64,000 bases of DNA from Desulfatitalea sp. UBA4791 (GTDB lineage: Bacteria > Desulfobacterota > Desulfobacteria > Desulfobacterales > Desulfosarcinaceae). The stretch lies in contig DHGT01000018.1 of the NCBI GenBank assembly GCA_002402905.1, positions 31,443-95,442 on the forward strand, written 5' to 3'. Below, piece by piece: positions 1-11,406 of this stretch. The translations under genes were made by a program, and so were the position numbers. Position 1 is the first letter of the stretch; each line of letters opens with the position of its first letter. Under the pieces are notes generated by a model. The model had not been told where the DNA came from and ran no database searches. It saw only the letters and a program-made list of their open reading frames with translations.

Positions 1-73
1 CCTTTCGCGACAATGCGAGGCCCTCGGCATCCAACATTTCTGGTTTTAACGTGATCTCGATTCGGCTGGGCAT
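1..73 (-). CDS. Probable phosphoribosylformylglycinamidine synthase, PurS-like N-terminus (partial)
   Basis: An ATG at 73 opens a frame that runs off the left edge of the window. The 24 visible codons read MPSRIEITLKP then EMLDAEGLALSRK. This resembles the start of the PurS domain (beta strand, LKP, 'D..G.A...'), which in some deltaproteobacteria is fused to PurL of purine biosynthesis. A purine-rich AAAAGGA lies upstream as a possible ribosome binding site. Only the first strand and helix are visible, so the assignment is tentative. It lies downstream of rseP in the same direction. Confidence 0.4.
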   Translation of the reverse strand, partial: MPSRIEITLKPEMLDAEGLALSRK

Positions 74-171
74 GGCAGTCGTTGAATCCTTTTAATAATG
101 TGCGGCCCCCGGCACAGGCACGATTCGGTGCGCGATCCGGTCTCAATCCGGACCCGATCCGTGAGCGGGAC

Positions 172-1533
172 TTATCTGAACCAGGTGATCATAATATCAT
201 TGTAAAAAACAAATATCATCAACAGAAGCAGGAGAAAAATGCCGATCTGCTGAGCGGTTTCACGCATCTTCAAGCTGACCGGTTTACGTAGAACGGCCTC
301 GATTGCAAAGAAGAGTAAATGGCCGCCGTCGAGCACCGGAATGGGCACCAGGTTGATCACCGCGAGATTGACGCTGATGATGGCAATGAAGTAGAGCCAG
401 GCGAGCAACCCCTCTTGAGCCTGCTGGTTGGCCATTTGGGCAATTCGAATGGGCCCGCCGATGGCCTCGGACGGCACCTTGCGCTCGACCAGCTTGACGA
501 AGAAATAACCGGTGGCCTTCACCACGTTCCAGGTCTGCTCCAGGCCCTTGGTCACTGCGCCCCAAACGCCGATATCGAGGGTGATCTGGTCCTCTTCGGG
601 TATGGCGATGCCCGCCCGTCGGATGCCGATGCGATAGACGCTTTCCTTCACGCCCATCACGTTTTTCTCCTGCACCTCCTCGGGTTCGATGCGGGCTTCG
701 AAAGTCTCCCCGTCCCGCAGGATGCGAAAGACAAGCGGGCGCCCCTTTGAAGTCGAGACGATCTCCTGCATCGCCTCCCACCTTTCGATGGGATGGCCGT
801 CGATGGCGACGATGCGGTCCCCTTTTTTGATGCCGCCTTTGTCGGCCGGCATGCCCTTGACCGTCTCGTCCACGATGGCGCTTGGCTCGGCATACCCTTT
901 AATACCCAGGTCGAAATAGGTGATCGGATCCCCATAAATGTCTTTTGCCGCGGTCGGCTTGGGCGTGACGGTAAAGGCAAGCGGTTCCCCATTGCGTTTG
1001 ATCTCTATGTTCAGGGGTCGGCCCTGGCTCTCGTCGACCATCTCGTCGATGCCGCGCCAGGAGAAAACCCGTTCACCGTTGATCGCCTCGATCAAGTCGC
1101 CGGTCTGCAACCCCGCCTCTTGGGCGGGGCTCGCTTTCTCCACCGTTCGAATGACCGGTCGGATGCTGGGCAATCCGGAAAAGTAGAGTCCCCCTGTGAA
1201 TATCAAGATCGCCAGCAACACGTTGAACAGCGGGCCGGCGGCCACGATCAAGCTTCGTTTGGCCACATGTTTGTGATTGAAGGCGTAGGGAATATCCTCC
1301 GGTGGCAATGGGGCATCGGGCTCTTCGCCCACCATTTTGACATAGCCACCGAGGGGAATCAGCGAGATACGGTAATCGGTCCGGCCAATCGTCTTGCCCA
1401 CGATCCGCGGGCCAAATCCCAGGGAGAATTTCTCCACCCCCACACCGAACAGTCTCGCGACCAGAAAGTGGCCCAGTTCGTGGAAAAAAATAAGGATTCC
1501 CAAAACGATGACGAAATTTAAAAGTGTGCTCAT
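172..1533 (-). CDS. rseP: RIP metalloprotease RseP (site-2 protease)
   Basis: Inner-membrane zinc protease that cleaves anti-sigma factors and remnant signal peptides within the membrane. The 453-residue product has the zinc-binding HELGH motif at residues 18-22 inside the first membrane helix and the second metal-ligand motif NLVPIPVLDGGH near residue 400. Two PDZ-like domains lie between them, at roughly residues 125-300. Length is normal for the family. It is the last recognisable gene of the rpsB-tsf-pyrH-frr-uppS-cdsA-dxr-rseP run, 63 bases after dxr, which is the usual order in proteobacteria. Confidence 0.96.
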   Translation of the reverse strand: MSTLLNFVIVLGILIFFHELGHFLVARLFGVGVEKFSLGFGPRIVGKTIGRTDYRISLIPLGGYVKMVGEEPDAPLPPEDIPYAFNHKHVAKRSLIVAAGPLFNVLLAILIFTGGLYFSGLPSIRPVIRTVEKASPAQEAGLQTGDLIEAINGERVFSWRGIDEMVDESQGRPLNIEIKRNGEPLAFTVTPKPTAAKDIYGDPITYFDLGIKGYAEPSAIVDETVKGMPADKGGIKKGDRIVAIDGHPIERWEAMQEIVSTSKGRPLVFRILRDGETFEARIEPEEVQEKNVMGVKESVYRIGIRRAGIAIPEEDQITLDIGVWGAVTKGLEQTWNVVKATGYFFVKLVERKVPSEAIGGPIRIAQMANQQAQEGLLAWLYFIAIISVNLAVINLVPIPVLDGGHLLFFAIEAVLRKPVSLKMRETAQQIGIFLLLLLMIFVFYNDIMITWFR

Positions 1534-1596
1534 ATGTTGCCGTCTTCCTGAGGAGTCATAAAAAGGCGTAGCGAGGACCTCATGCCGCGCATTGTA

Positions 1597-2763
1597 TTAA
1601 ATTGCAGCCAACTCTTCAACCATGCTTTGCGATTTGAGCCGGGCCCATTGATCCGCGGCCAAAATAGCGGAAAGACCGGGCGCCGAATCGATCGCATGCG
1701 CGGACATGGTCTGTGCGACGACTGCGGCGATATCGGTAAACCGCAAACGACCATCGAGAAAGGCCGCCACCGCGATCTCGTTGGCTGCATTCATGACGGC
1801 CGGCAGGGTACCGCCCTTATGAACGGCCTCGAAGGCCAGTCGCAGGCAGGGAAACTTCTGGGTATCCGGGGATTCGAAGGTCAAGGCATGGATCGCGGGA
1901 AGGTTCGGCATCGGCTGTTGCAATGCGAGCCGCTGCGGATACGAGAGCGCATAGGCGATGGCGCCCTGCATGTCTGGAATACCGAGCTGCGCGATGATCG
2001 CCCCATCACAAAAGGCCACCATGGAGTGAACGATGCTCTGGGGATGGACCACGACCTCGATCTGCTCGGGGTTCACGCCAAACAGCCACTTGGCCTCGAT
2101 GACCTCCAGGCCCTTGTTCATCAGGGTCGCCGAATCGATGGTGATCTTTGCGCCCATGGACCAATTGGGGTGTTTGAGCGCCTGGGCCGGCAGGATCTCC
2201 TTGAACTGGCTCAAAGGTGTTTCTCGGAACGGGCCGCCCGAAGCGGTGAGCAGAATCTTGTCGACCTCCTGGGCTCGTTGTCCCTGGAGGCACTGAAAGA
2301 TGGCGCTGTGCTCGCTATCGACGGGAAGCAGGCGAACGCCGTGATCGGCCACCGCCTGCATCACGATGGCACCGGCCATCACCAGGGTCTCCTTGTTGGC
2401 CAGGGCGACGTCCTTGCCCGCCTCGATGGCGGCCAGGGTGGGCGCCAACCCGGCGGCACCGACCATGGCGCCGACCATCAGATCGACCCCTTCCATGCTC
2501 GCCGCCTGGCAATAGGCGTCTGCGCCCCAAAGAATTTCCGTCCGGTGGCCGGCGCCAATCCTCTCTTTGAGTTGCCCGGCGGCCCGCTCTTCCTCGACCA
2601 CGGCCAACGCCGGCGCAAAGCGTCGAATCTGTTCGGCCAGCAGGGTCACATTGCGTTTTGCCGTCAGCGCCTTGACGCAGAAGCGGTCGCGGAATCTATC
2701 GACGATCTTCAGCGTGCTTTGGCCGATGGAACCAGTGGCCCCCAGTATGGCGAGCGCCTTCAT
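1597..2763 (-). CDS. dxr: 1-deoxy-D-xylulose 5-phosphate reductoisomerase
   Basis: Converts DOXP to MEP, the first committed step of the non-mevalonate isoprenoid pathway. The 388-residue protein begins MKALAILGATGSIG, the NADPH-binding Rossmann loop. It contains the metal- and substrate-binding blocks LLPVDSEHSAIFQ and TASGGPFR and the helix region MGAKITIDSATLMNKGLEVIEA (quoted in part). The start at 2763 is chosen because it gives the canonical N-terminus and overlaps the cdsA stop codon by four bases (ATGA). A longer upstream frame exists but is the antisense shadow of cdsA. The neighbours uppS and cdsA also belong to isoprenoid and lipid-carrier metabolism. Confidence 0.97.
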   Translation of the reverse strand: MKALAILGATGSIGQSTLKIVDRFRDRFCVKALTAKRNVTLLAEQIRRFAPALAVVEEERAAGQLKERIGAGHRTEILWGADAYCQAASMEGVDLMVGAMVGAAGLAPTLAAIEAGKDVALANKETLVMAGAIVMQAVADHGVRLLPVDSEHSAIFQCLQGQRAQEVDKILLTASGGPFRETPLSQFKEILPAQALKHPNWSMGAKITIDSATLMNKGLEVIEAKWLFGVNPEQIEVVVHPQSIVHSMVAFCDGAIIAQLGIPDMQGAIAYALSYPQRLALQQPMPNLPAIHALTFESPDTQKFPCLRLAFEAVHKGGTLPAVMNAANEIAVAAFLDGRLRFTDIAAVVAQTMSAHAIDSAPGLSAILAADQWARLKSQSMVEELAAI

Positions 2764-3572
2764 GGCAGCAGGTAATCCTTGAGCAAAAAAGCGATCGGCG
2801 CCGCAAAAAGCAAGGCATCGATACGATCTAAAAAGCCGCCATGGCCCGGCAGCAATTTTCCCGAATCCTTCACCCCGGCCGCCCGTTTGAATTCCGACTC
2901 GAAAAGGTCTCCGGCCTGGCCCACGGCGCCGACGACGAGCGCGAACACAATCCCCAGAGCCAAAGAAAGCGATGGGATAAACAGCACCTGATACAGCGTG
3001 CCGATGATGACATTGGCCGCCAATCCGCCGATGGCCCCCTCGATCGTCTTTTTGGGGCTGACCGCCGGACACAGCTTATGCTTTCCGAAGTACGACCCCA
3101 CATAAAATGCACCGGTGTCGCCGGCTGCCACGACCAACAGCAACCAGAAAACCCAATGCACGCCATCTTCTTGTGCATAAAACCGGATCAGGAACGAAAG
3201 CAGAAAGGGAATGTACATCAGACCGAAGGTCTGCTTCAGCACGAGCAGGGGCGCATCCTGGGAGTGTTTAAACCGGAAAATGGATAGAAACGCGGCGCCG
3301 AGAAGGTGAATGGTAAAAATGGCGAGAACCGTTCGCAGGCTTTGGTAATGAAACGACAGGGCGACGCCGGCCCCGGCGGCATAGGTCCAGATTTCGAGCG
3401 CAAACGGAACGGGAAAAGGTTGCCCCCTGAAAACGATGCGAAAGTATTCCCAGAGGGAGATGATACTGACCAGAATGACGGCCAGGGTGAAAAGCAGCGC
3501 GCCGCCCTTGATGATCAACAAGAAGAGAAACGGCAATGCAACCAGCGCGGTTACCCATCTTTTCCAGTGCAT
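2760..3572 (-). CDS. cdsA: Phosphatidate cytidylyltransferase
   Basis: Membrane enzyme making CDP-diacylglycerol from phosphatidic acid and CTP. The 270 residues are mostly hydrophobic, with about seven or eight predicted membrane segments. The C-terminal CdsA signature region is visible (SPKKTIEGAIGG followed by GDLFESEFKR and GHGGFLDRIDA). GAAGGG precedes the ATG. The stop overlaps the dxr start. The 170-base gap to uppS holds a fragment of the genome's palindromic repeat. Confidence 0.96.
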   Translation of the reverse strand: MHWKRWVTALVALPFLFLLIIKGGALLFTLAVILVSIISLWEYFRIVFRGQPFPVPFALEIWTYAAGAGVALSFHYQSLRTVLAIFTIHLLGAAFLSIFRFKHSQDAPLLVLKQTFGLMYIPFLLSFLIRFYAQEDGVHWVFWLLLVVAAGDTGAFYVGSYFGKHKLCPAVSPKKTIEGAIGGLAANVIIGTLYQVLFIPSLSLALGIVFALVVGAVGQAGDLFESEFKRAAGVKDSGKLLPGHGGFLDRIDALLFAAPIAFLLKDYLLP

Positions 3573-3686
3573 GTGTCAATCACCCTTCAGGACGGCCGGC
3601 TATGACTTTTGAAATTCGCCCGTTCGAGACGCGACAGTCGCGATAGAGGTCCGAAATTCGCTTTCCCCCTCATCCCGCCTTTTTTC

Positions 3687-3732
3687 TGTCATCCCGGCGA
3701 AAGCCGGTATCCACTCATTTCCAATCGATTCT
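3687..3732. repeat. Palindromic intergenic repeat (partial copy)
   Basis: Half copy beginning GTCATCCCGGCGAAAGCCGG, in the uppS-cdsA gap. Confidence 0.75.
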
Positions 3733-3741
3733 GTATGGGCG

Positions 3742-4471
<730 letters not shown>

Positions 4472-4482
<11 letters not shown>

Positions 4483-5032
4483 GGATCTCTTTCTCTTTGG
4501 CTTTGTAGATGTCGTCTATCTGCTTGATGTGCTCATCGGTGATTTTCTGGATCTCATCCTGGGCTTTAAAGGCATCGTCCTCGGAAATGTCCCCGTCCTT
4601 TTTGAACCCCTTGATCAGCTCATTGGAATCCCGGCGAATATTGCGAACGGCGACCTTGTATTCTTCGCTGGTTTTATGAATGACCTTGACCAACTCCTTG
4701 CGGCGCTGTTCGGTCAGGGGAGGAATGGCGATGCGGATCAATTTGCCATCATTGGACGGCGTCAAGCCGAGGTCCGATTTGAGGATGGCCTTTTCGATAT
4801 CCTTGATGGCGGTCGCATCCCACGGCTGGATGGTGATCAAACGGCTTTCCGGTATGGCCACGGTGGCCATCTGAGGGACCGGCGTGGGGGTACCGTAGTA
4901 GTCCACCTTGATGCCGTCCAGTAGAGAAGACGATGCCCTGCCGGTGCGGATTCGCTTCAACTCCGATTTCAAGGCGGCGATGCTCTTGGTCATCCGGTCA
5001 CGGGCTTCCTGATAGGTTTCTTGAATCATCAT
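4472..5032 (-). CDS. frr: Ribosome recycling factor
   Basis: Splits post-termination ribosomes together with EF-G. The 186-residue length is typical, and the C-terminal blocks [17 protein letters not shown] and [10 protein letters not shown] are diagnostic. The ATG at 5032 is preferred because AAAGG lies five bases upstream. An in-frame GTG two codons earlier is an alternative. It sits between pyrH and uppS in the standard order. Confidence 0.97.
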
Positions 5033-5050
5033 TGTCACCTTTCACGGACA

Positions 5051-5767
5051 CTATTTACAAATTTGAGTCCCTACTTGATCTCCACAAATGACCCGATAGA
5101 TATTCCCCGCTTTTTTAAGATCGAAAACGACCAGGGGCAGACCGTTGTCCATGGCCAGGGATATGGCGGTCATGTCCATCACCCGGAGCTGTTTTTCGAG
5201 CACTTTCATATAGGAGGTGTTCGGGATGAAGGTCGCATCGGGATGGGTGGCCGGGTCCGCATCGTACAATCCATCGACCTTGGTCGCCTTCAGCAGCACT
5301 TCGGCATGAACCTCCTGGGCTCGCAGAACAGCGGCCGTATCGGTGGTGAAATAGGGATTGCCCGTTCCCGCTGCGAAGATCACCACCCTGCCCTTTTCGA
5401 GATGTCGAAGCGCGCGCCTGAGGATATACGGCTCGGCCACCTCGTGCATGGATATGGCCGTCTGAACCCGGGTCTGAACACCCTTTTTCTCCAGAGCGTC
5501 TTGCAATGCCAGGCTGTTGATCACCGTGGCCAGCATGCCCATATGGTCTGCGGAGGTTCGCTCCATGCCAAAAGAGGATGCCTTCACGCCCCTGAATATA
5601 TTGCCGCCTCCCACGACAATGGCCAATTGTACGCCATTGTCGTGGGGTTTTTTTATCTCTTCGGCAACGTAAGCAAGCATATCGGGCGCAATGCCGAAAC
5701 TCTGATCACCCATCAGGGCTTCGCCGCTCAGTTTCAGCAGGACGCGCTTATATTTCGGTTGCTTCAA
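5051..5767 (-). CDS. pyrH: UMP kinase
   Basis: Phosphorylates UMP to UDP for pyrimidine nucleotide supply. The 238-residue product shows the amino-acid-kinase-fold blocks [29 protein letters not shown] and [12 protein letters not shown]. The start appears to be a TTG one base after the tsf stop codon. GGGAG, which is part of the tsf coding end, lies nine bases upstream, so translation is probably coupled to tsf. Confidence 0.96.
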   Translation of the reverse strand: MKQPKYKRVLLKLSGEALMGDQSFGIAPDMLAYVAEEIKKPHDNGVQLAIVVGGGNIFRGVKASSFGMERTSADHMGMLATVINSLALQDALEKKGVQTRVQTAISMHEVAEPYILRRALRHLEKGRVVIFAAGTGNPYFTTDTAAVLRAQEVHAEVLLKATKVDGLYDADPATHPDATFIPNTSYMKVLEKQLRVMDMTAISLAMDNGLPLVVFDLKKAGNIYRVICGDQVGTQICK

Positions 5768-5768
5768 G

Positions 5769-6368
5769 TTATTCAGCTCCCACCTGAAAACGGGCGAACC
5801 GCTTCACGGTGATCTTTTCACCCGTTTTGGCGATCACTTCATTGAGATAATCGGTAATGGTTTTATCCGGGTCTTTCACATAGGGCTGGTTGAGCAGGCA
5901 GCTGTCCTTGAAAAATTTGTTCAGCTTGCCGTCGACAATCTTATCGATCATCTTTTCGGGCTTGCCCATCTCCAGAGCCTGGGCCTTGTAGATCTCCTTT
6001 TCTCGATTGAGAATCTCTTCGGGCACATCTTCCGGAACGATGGCGACCGGATTGGTGGCGGCGATATGCATGGCCAGGTTTTTGGCGAATTCCACGAAAT
6101 CATCCGTCTTGGCCACAAAATCGGTCTCGCAGTCGACTTCCACCATGACGCCGATTTTACCCCCCAGGTGAATGTATGACTGGATGGTACCTTCACTGGT
6201 TGCCCGCCCCGCACGTTTGGCGGCCGTCGCCAGACCTTTTTTGCGCAGGAAATCGACGGCCTTTTCCATATCCCCATCACAGGAAGCCAAGGCCTCCTTG
6301 CAATCCATTATGCCCGCTCCGGATTTTTCACGGAGCGCTTTGACCATAGCTGCACTGATGTCTGCCAT
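5769..6368 (-). CDS. tsf: Translation elongation factor Ts (short form)
   Basis: Guanine nucleotide exchange factor for EF-Tu. The N-terminal UBA-like domain ([16 protein letters not shown]) is followed by the core motif [11 protein letters not shown] that contacts EF-Tu. At 199 residues it is the short form known from several bacterial groups, lacking the full second coiled-coil subdomain of the E. coli protein. CAGGAG precedes the ATG. It is six bases downstream of rpsB in the conserved rpsB-tsf pair. Confidence 0.96.
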   Translation of the reverse strand: MADISAAMVKALREKSGAGIMDCKEALASCDGDMEKAVDFLRKKGLATAAKRAGRATSEGTIQSYIHLGGKIGVMVEVDCETDFVAKTDDFVEFAKNLAMHIAATNPVAIVPEDVPEEILNREKEIYKAQALEMGKPEKMIDKIVDGKLNKFFKDSCLLNQPYVKDPDKTITDYLNEVIAKTGEKITVKRFARFQVGAE

Positions 6369-6374
6369 TCTATT

Positions 6375-7265
6375 TTACTCTCCTGTTTGACCGGTTGTGG
6401 CTTCTTCGGCGGGTTTTGAATCCGCGGCCTCATCTCCGGATTTGCGAATAATTTCAACGATCGGGCCTTGGGAACCGTCGGATATCACTTTTCGCTCGCC
6501 CGGCTTCAGATCGACGCCTGCCGCTTCCGTCCCGGACGTGACATCTTCGGCCTTGTCTGTCTCGGCTTGCTTTTTCTCTTTGAGGCGCTTCTGGCCATCG
6601 AGGCACGCATCGGCCATTCGTGAAGAGATCAGGCGGATGGCGCGAATGGCGTCGTCGTTGCCCGGAATGATAAAATCCACCTCATCCGGATCGCAATTGG
6701 TATCGACCACACCGACGATGGGAATATGCAATCGTCGGGCTTCACGAATGGCGATGGCTTCATTCTTCGGATCGATGACAAACATGGCCCCCGGCAGCTT
6801 GCCCATGTTGCGGATACCGCCCAGGGTGCTGTCCAGTTTGCCTCTTTCCTTGGCCATTTTAAGCCGCTCTTTTTTGGGAAAAAGCTCGATCGTGCCGTCC
6901 AACTCGATCTGGTTCAGATAGTTGAGGCGATCGATGCTCTTTTTAATCGTCTGGAAATTGGTGAGCATGCCACCCAGCCAGCGGTTATGCACGTAGTACA
7001 TTTCACAGCGGTTGGCCTCTTCGTAGATCGATTCCCTGGCCTGCTTTTTGGTGCCGACAAAAAGAACCGATTTCCCCGAGGCCGCCGTATCGACGATGAA
7101 ATCGTATGCCGTTTTGAACATACGCACCGTTTTTTGCAGGTCCACGATGTAAATGCCGTTGCGAGCGCCGAAAATGTACGGCTTCATCTTGGGGTTCCAA
7201 CGCTTGGTCTGGTGACCGAAATGAACACCGGCCTCCAGCAACTCCTTCATGGTCACATAAGCCAT
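6375..7265 (-). CDS. rpsB: 30S ribosomal protein S2
   Basis: Small-subunit ribosomal protein. The N-terminus [20 protein letters not shown] and the block GTKKQARE are characteristic. The start at 7265 is set by AAGGAG seven bases upstream. The open frame extends further 5' but lacks S2 similarity there. The 296-residue product carries an acidic, low-complexity C-terminal tail of about 60 residues beyond the usual S2 core, seen in some deltaproteobacteria. First gene of the operon. Confidence 0.96.
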   Translation of the reverse strand: MAYVTMKELLEAGVHFGHQTKRWNPKMKPYIFGARNGIYIVDLQKTVRMFKTAYDFIVDTAASGKSVLFVGTKKQARESIYEEANRCEMYYVHNRWLGGMLTNFQTIKKSIDRLNYLNQIELDGTIELFPKKERLKMAKERGKLDSTLGGIRNMGKLPGAMFVIDPKNEAIAIREARRLHIPIVGVVDTNCDPDEVDFIIPGNDDAIRAIRLISSRMADACLDGQKRLKEKKQAETDKAEDVTSGTEAAGVDLKPGERKVISDGSQGPIVEIIRKSGDEAADSKPAEEATTGQTGE

Positions 7266-7619
7266 CTCATACTCCTTTACTTGTGGTTGTTCTTGCGTCC
7301 ATATCATCCCCGGCTCCGACTTTCGTTCGAAAGCACCGGGAGCCGAGTCCATGAACGTGCGGGTTATAAGTTTGATGAACCTGCAAAAAGCCGCAAAAGC
7401 GTCATGCCGGCGAACGCCGGCATCCAGAACCGATTAAGGATACTGGATCCCGGCTTTCGCCGGGATGACGGGAAAATCGAATTCCCTGCTTTTTACGAGT
7501 CTGTCAAGTTCAAGTTACCGACATTGAGTTAAAATCGGGGATTTGTAACAAATACCACACCGCTCTGCAATAGTTTTTTAGGCTGAACCGAACCCTCAAT
7601 AGAGGCCCTGTCACCCTTC
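7266..7619. other. Gene-free stretch between prmC and rpsB
   Basis: It contains one full palindromic intergenic repeat (7383-7508) and no credible reading frame. It must include the rpsB leader and promoter, which I could not pinpoint. I see no clear hairpin resembling the S2 autoregulatory leader. Confidence 0.5.
7383..7508. repeat. Palindromic intergenic repeat (full copy)
   Basis: Two palindromes (GCCGGCGAACGCCGGC and CCCGGCTTTCGCCGGG) around a CAGAAC..ATACTGG centre, bounded by AAAAAGC and GCTTTTT. Confidence 0.9.
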
Positions 7620-8513
7620 TCACCTTCTCAACAGGACCACCCGATCGTGGCCGCCATAGTCCTTGTAAAACGCCACAGACGAATAGTGCCCCAACCGGTC
7701 GATACACTTTTCAATGGCCGCTCTCTGGTCACTCCCCATCTCCAACAGGAGCGCACCTCCGGGTCTGAGATGAAGATGTGCCGTTTCCAGAATGCGCCTG
7801 ATGGCATCCAGGCCGTCCGGGCCTCCGTCTAATGCGGCAACGGGTTCGAATCGCCGGATATCTTCCAAAAGGGTGGCGATATCCGCAGTGGGGATGTAAG
7901 GCGGATTGCTGATGATCATGTCAAACAGCGCCCGGTCAGCGGACAGGGCATCCATCCAATCCCCGGCGAAAAAATGAATGCGATGATCCCCCAGGTTGCG
8001 ACCGGCATTTTTCTTTGCCAGACAGATGGCAGCCAACGAGCGATCCAAAGCGAAAAACCGACCGTTCCTGTATTCGTGGGCCAACGCCACGGTGATTGCC
8101 CCGGACCCGACCCCCAGCTCGAGTGTGCGGGCCGAATCGCCAAAGCCTCGGTCCGTCAGTACCGAGACCGCCGTTTCCACCAGGCATTCCGTATCCGGCC
8201 TTGGAATCAGGACATCCGGGGTGACCTCGAACGGCAGGGACCAGAATTCCTTGATGCCGGTGATGTACGCAATCGGTTCGTGGGCGGCCCTGCGCCGGAT
8301 GAGCCCTTTAAAGATCGACAATTCGTTCCCATCGAGCGGTTGATCGTGGCGGATGTACAAATCGATGCGCTGACACTTCAGAGCCTTGGCCAACAAGAGT
8401 TCGGCGTCGATCCGAGCAGTGTCCAGGTGATGTCGTTTGAAAAAATCGACGGTCCAGTGGAGGGTTTTTAAAATAGTCCACGGCTCGGTGTCGGAAGGGC
8501 TGTCACTGGGCAT
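7620..8513 (-). CDS. prmC: Peptide chain release factor N5-glutamine methyltransferase
   Basis: Methylates the Gln of the GGQ motif in RF1/RF2 using S-adenosylmethionine. The 297-residue protein has an N-terminal helical RF-binding domain and a Rossmann methyltransferase domain with ELGVGSGAI (SAM loop) and the catalytic ISNPPYIP motif. The start at 8513 is chosen because it overlaps the prfA stop by 11 bases. An upstream in-frame start lies deeper inside prfA. Its substrate RF1 is encoded immediately upstream. Confidence 0.94.
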   Translation of the reverse strand: MPSDSPSDTEPWTILKTLHWTVDFFKRHHLDTARIDAELLLAKALKCQRIDLYIRHDQPLDGNELSIFKGLIRRRAAHEPIAYITGIKEFWSLPFEVTPDVLIPRPDTECLVETAVSVLTDRGFGDSARTLELGVGSGAITVALAHEYRNGRFFALDRSLAAICLAKKNAGRNLGDHRIHFFAGDWMDALSADRALFDMIISNPPYIPTADIATLLEDIRRFEPVAALDGGPDGLDAIRRILETAHLHLRPGGALLLEMGSDQRAAIEKCIDRLGHYSSVAFYKDYGGHDRVVLLRR

Positions 8514-9567
8514 GCTGCAGGGCTTGGCTTTGATAATAGGTGACCAGGGCATCGATGATCTCATCCAAGTCGCCTTGAAGGATCATTTCCAGCTTGTAAA
8601 GCGTCAACCCAATCCGATGGTCGGTCACGCGCCCCTGGGGAAAATTATAGGTTCGGATGCGCTCGCTTCGATCGCCGCTGCCGACCTGGCTCTTGCGTTC
8701 CTCGTAGCGTTTGGCGTCCTGTTCCTGCGTCATTTTGTCCAGCAATCGCGAACGCAGCACCTTCATGGCCTTGGCCTTGTTCTTGTGCTGGGATTTTTCA
8801 TCCTGGCAGCTGACCACCAGGCCGCTGGGCAGATGGGTGATGCGCACCGCCGAATCGGTCGTGTTGACTGATTGACCACCAGGGCCGGACGAGCGAAACA
8901 CGTCGATTCGCAATTCACTGGGGTCGATATCCACCTCGACCTCCTCGGCCTCCGGCAAAACGGCCACGGTGACCGCCGACGTATGAATCCGTCCCTGTGT
9001 CTCGGTCGTCGGTACGCGCTGCACACGATGGGTGCCGCTCTCGTATTTCAGCCGGCTGTAGGCCCCCTTGCCTTTTACCAGGACGATAATCTCTTTCAAT
9101 CCGCCCACACCGGTGGTGTGGTGGTCGAGAACCTCCAGTTTCCACCCCAGCGACTCGGCGTATCGACTGTACATCTTGTATAGATCACCGGCGAAAAGAC
9201 CGGCCTCGTCCCCTCCGGTACCAGCCCGGATTTCGAGCAACACGTTCTTTTCATCCAACGGATCTTTGGGAATAAGGAGCTTTTTCAGTTCATCCTCGAG
9301 CTCCTCTTTGCGCTGTGTCAGGCGATCGACCTCTTCCCTGGCCAGGTTCTTGATTTCGGGATCGCTGTCCTTCAAGAGCTCCAGGCTCTCGTCCAACTCC
9401 TGATCCACCTGCTGATAGGTCCGAAAGGCCGCGACGATATCGGAAATTTCCGAATGCTCGCGAGCGTACCGTTGATATGCGGCACGATCCTGCAGCACAG
9501 CCGGATCACTCAGCATCGCTTCCAACTGAAGAAAACGGTCTTCGACACCTTTTAATTTGTTATACAT
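8503..9567 (-). CDS. prfA: Peptide chain release factor 1
   Basis: Reads UAA/UAG and triggers peptide release. The 354-residue product has the catalytic [15 protein letters not shown] motif and, in the codon-recognition position, [10 protein letters not shown], the PxT form typical of RF1 rather than the SPF of RF2. It belongs to the minus-strand set rho-rpmE-prfA-prmC. A repeat-filled gap of about 350 bases separates it from rpmE. Confidence 0.96.
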   Translation of the reverse strand: MYNKLKGVEDRFLQLEAMLSDPAVLQDRAAYQRYAREHSEISDIVAAFRTYQQVDQELDESLELLKDSDPEIKNLAREEVDRLTQRKEELEDELKKLLIPKDPLDEKNVLLEIRAGTGGDEAGLFAGDLYKMYSRYAESLGWKLEVLDHHTTGVGGLKEIIVLVKGKGAYSRLKYESGTHRVQRVPTTETQGRIHTSAVTVAVLPEAEEVEVDIDPSELRIDVFRSSGPGGQSVNTTDSAVRITHLPSGLVVSCQDEKSQHKNKAKAMKVLRSRLLDKMTQEQDAKRYEERKSQVGSGDRSERIRTYNFPQGRVTDHRIGLTLYKLEMILQGDLDEIIDALVTYYQSQALQHAQ

Positions 9568-9920
9568 ATCGTCCTGACAACAGCTATCATTCTATTTGTT
9601 CAGTCCCTGTCGGCACGAAATCGGTGACCCACATTCACAAGAACTTAACACGTTAAAATTGAAAAATTTCGTGAAAACTCCCGAATCAGGTTTTACCGTC
9701 TTCCCGGCGAAAGCCGGGATCCAGTATTTTCAATCGGTTCTGGATGCCGGATCAAAGTCTGCCCCAAACCACGATCCAGGGTCCGACATGCCGCCTCTGC
9801 GTCTTTTTGCAGGACGATCGACTTTAGCCTGCCAACGGAAGACGCCAAAACGCATCAAGCTGCCACCACGAGGGTCGACAGCTTGAAAACGATACTCTGG
9901 ACGCACCAGAATGAAGGGCG
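9568..9920. other. Gene-free gap between prfA and rpmE
   Basis: It holds a palindromic repeat (9669-9824) with flanking AT-rich sequence. No supported gene or RNA was seen. Confidence 0.5.
9669..9824. repeat. Palindromic intergenic repeat
   Basis: Full copy in reverse orientation with an expanded second palindrome containing CACGATCCAGGG. Confidence 0.85.
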
Positions 9921-10133
9921 CTATTGCTCTTTCTGGAATTTCGCGTATTTTTTGCGAAACCGCTCGATACGGCCGGCCGTATCCACCAGTTTCTGCTTCC
10001 CAGTGAAAAAAGGGTGGCAATGGGAACAAATTTCAACCGATATCTCTTTTTTGGTGGAGCCGACGGTAAAGATGTTCCCGCAAGCGCACTTGATGGTCGC
10101 TTCTGCGTATTCTGGATGAATATCGGATTTCAT
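9921..10133 (-). CDS. rpmE: 50S ribosomal protein L31 (zinc-binding form)
   Basis: Large-subunit protein of 70 residues. Four zinc-ligand cysteine/histidine positions are visible (CACG near residue 16 and CSHCHPF near residue 37). It is therefore the C+ zinc-containing type rather than the zinc-independent paralogue used under zinc limitation. It lies 25 bases downstream of rho, a common arrangement. Confidence 0.95.
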   Translation of the reverse strand: MKSDIHPEYAEATIKCACGNIFTVGSTKKEISVEICSHCHPFFTGKQKLVDTAGRIERFRKKYAKFQKEQ

Positions 10134-10158
10134 AATAATTACAACCCCCTACAATCAA

Positions 10159-11406
10159 TTAGGCATTCATTGAATCTAAAAACTCTTTATTATCTCTGGT
10201 TCCTTGCATTTTATCAAGAACAAATTCCAATGCATCGGCAGGATTGAGCGAAGCCAGCAATTTTCTCAAGATCCAGACTCGATTGAGGGTTTGCTCATCG
10301 AGCAACAACTCCTCCTTCCGGGTACCCGACTTTTTGATGTCGATGGCCGGGAAGATACGTTTGTCCGCAAGCCGTCTATCCAGCTGAATTTCCATGTTGC
10401 CCGTACCCTTGAACTCTTCGAATATGACCTCATCCATGCGGCTGCCGGTATCGATCAGCGCCGTGGCAATGATGGTCAGACTGCCGCCGTCTTCGATGTT
10501 TCGGGCTGCCCCGAAGAACCGTTTGGGCCGTTGCAGTGCATTGGAATCGACACCACCGGATAAAATCTTTCCCGAAGGCGGCATGACCGAGTTGTAGGCC
10601 CGCGCCAGACGGGTAATACTGTCGAGCAGGATAACGACGTTCTTTTTATGCTCGACCAGGCGCTTGGCTTTTTCGATCACCATCTCGGCCACCTGTACAT
10701 GCCGCTCGGCCGGTTCGTCGAACGTCGAGCTGATCACTTCCCCCTTGACCGAACGCTGCATATCCGTCACCTCTTCGGGACGTTCGTCGATGAGCAGCAC
10801 AAACAAGGTAATGTCCTTGTGATTTTTGGTGATACTGTTGGCGATGCATTGCAGCAGCATGGTTTTACCGGATCGCGGGGGTGAAACGATCAACCCTCTT
10901 TGTCCAAAGCCCACCGGCGTCAATAAATCCATGATGCGGGCTGAATAATTTTCCGGATCGGTTTCGAGATTGATTTTTTGATCTGGATAGAGTGGGGTCA
11001 GGTTGTCGAAAAGGATCTTGTCCCGTGCACTCTCGGGATCCTCGTAATTGATGGCCTCGACCTTGAGCAACGCAAAGTAGCGTTCCGACTCTTTCGGTTG
11101 TCGGATTTGACCGGAAACCGTGTCGCCGGTGCGGATGTTGAATCTTCTGATTTGTGAGGGCGAAACATAAATATCATCCGGTCCGGGCAGATAGTTGTAA
11201 CTCGGTGCGCGCAAGAATCCAAACCCGTCGGGCAGAATTTCGAGGGTGCCTTCACCGTAAATCAGGCCGTTTTTTTCGATCTGGGCCTGAAGTAAAGAGA
11301 AGATCAACTCCTGTTTCCGCATCCCTGCGTACCCCTCGATCTTCAGCTTTTTGGCCATTTGGGTCAATTCATTGATTTTCATGCCTTTTAATTCGGAAAC
11401 ATTCAT
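10159..11406 (-). CDS. rho: Transcription termination factor Rho
   Basis: RNA-dependent hexameric ATPase for termination. The 415-residue protein has an N-terminal Rho-N helical domain ([19 protein letters not shown]), the cold-shock-like RNA-binding domain with [18 protein letters not shown], and the ATPase core with P-loop [11 protein letters not shown] and [13 protein letters not shown]. The ATG at 11406 is preferred to the in-frame GTG three codons earlier because GGAG lies eight bases upstream of the ATG. The roughly 410-base 5' region may contain a leader for autoregulation. Confidence 0.97.
   Translation of the reverse strand: MNVSELKGMKINELTQMAKKLKIEGYAGMRKQELIFSLLQAQIEKNGLIYGEGTLEILPDGFGFLRAPSYNYLPGPDDIYVSPSQIRRFNIRTGDTVSGQIRQPKESERYFALLKVEAINYEDPESARDKILFDNLTPLYPDQKINLETDPENYSARIMDLLTPVGFGQRGLIVSPPRSGKTMLLQCIANSITKNHKDITLFVLLIDERPEEVTDMQRSVKGEVISSTFDEPAERHVQVAEMVIEKAKRLVEHKKNVVILLDSITRLARAYNSVMPPSGKILSGGVDSNALQRPKRFFGAARNIEDGGSLTIIATALIDTGSRMDEVIFEEFKGTGNMEIQLDRRLADKRIFPAIDIKKSGTRKEELLLDEQTLNRVWILRKLLASLNPADALEFVLDKMQGTRDNKEFLDSMNA

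Noticed and set aside
1582..2775. Long plus-strand frame of 397 codons opposite dxr
   Set aside because: Antisense shadow of a clear dxr gene; no family features and no ribosome binding site.
1597..3072. 491-codon version of dxr
   Set aside because: The extra 103 codons are antisense-frame sequence within cdsA; the canonical N-terminus starts at 2763.
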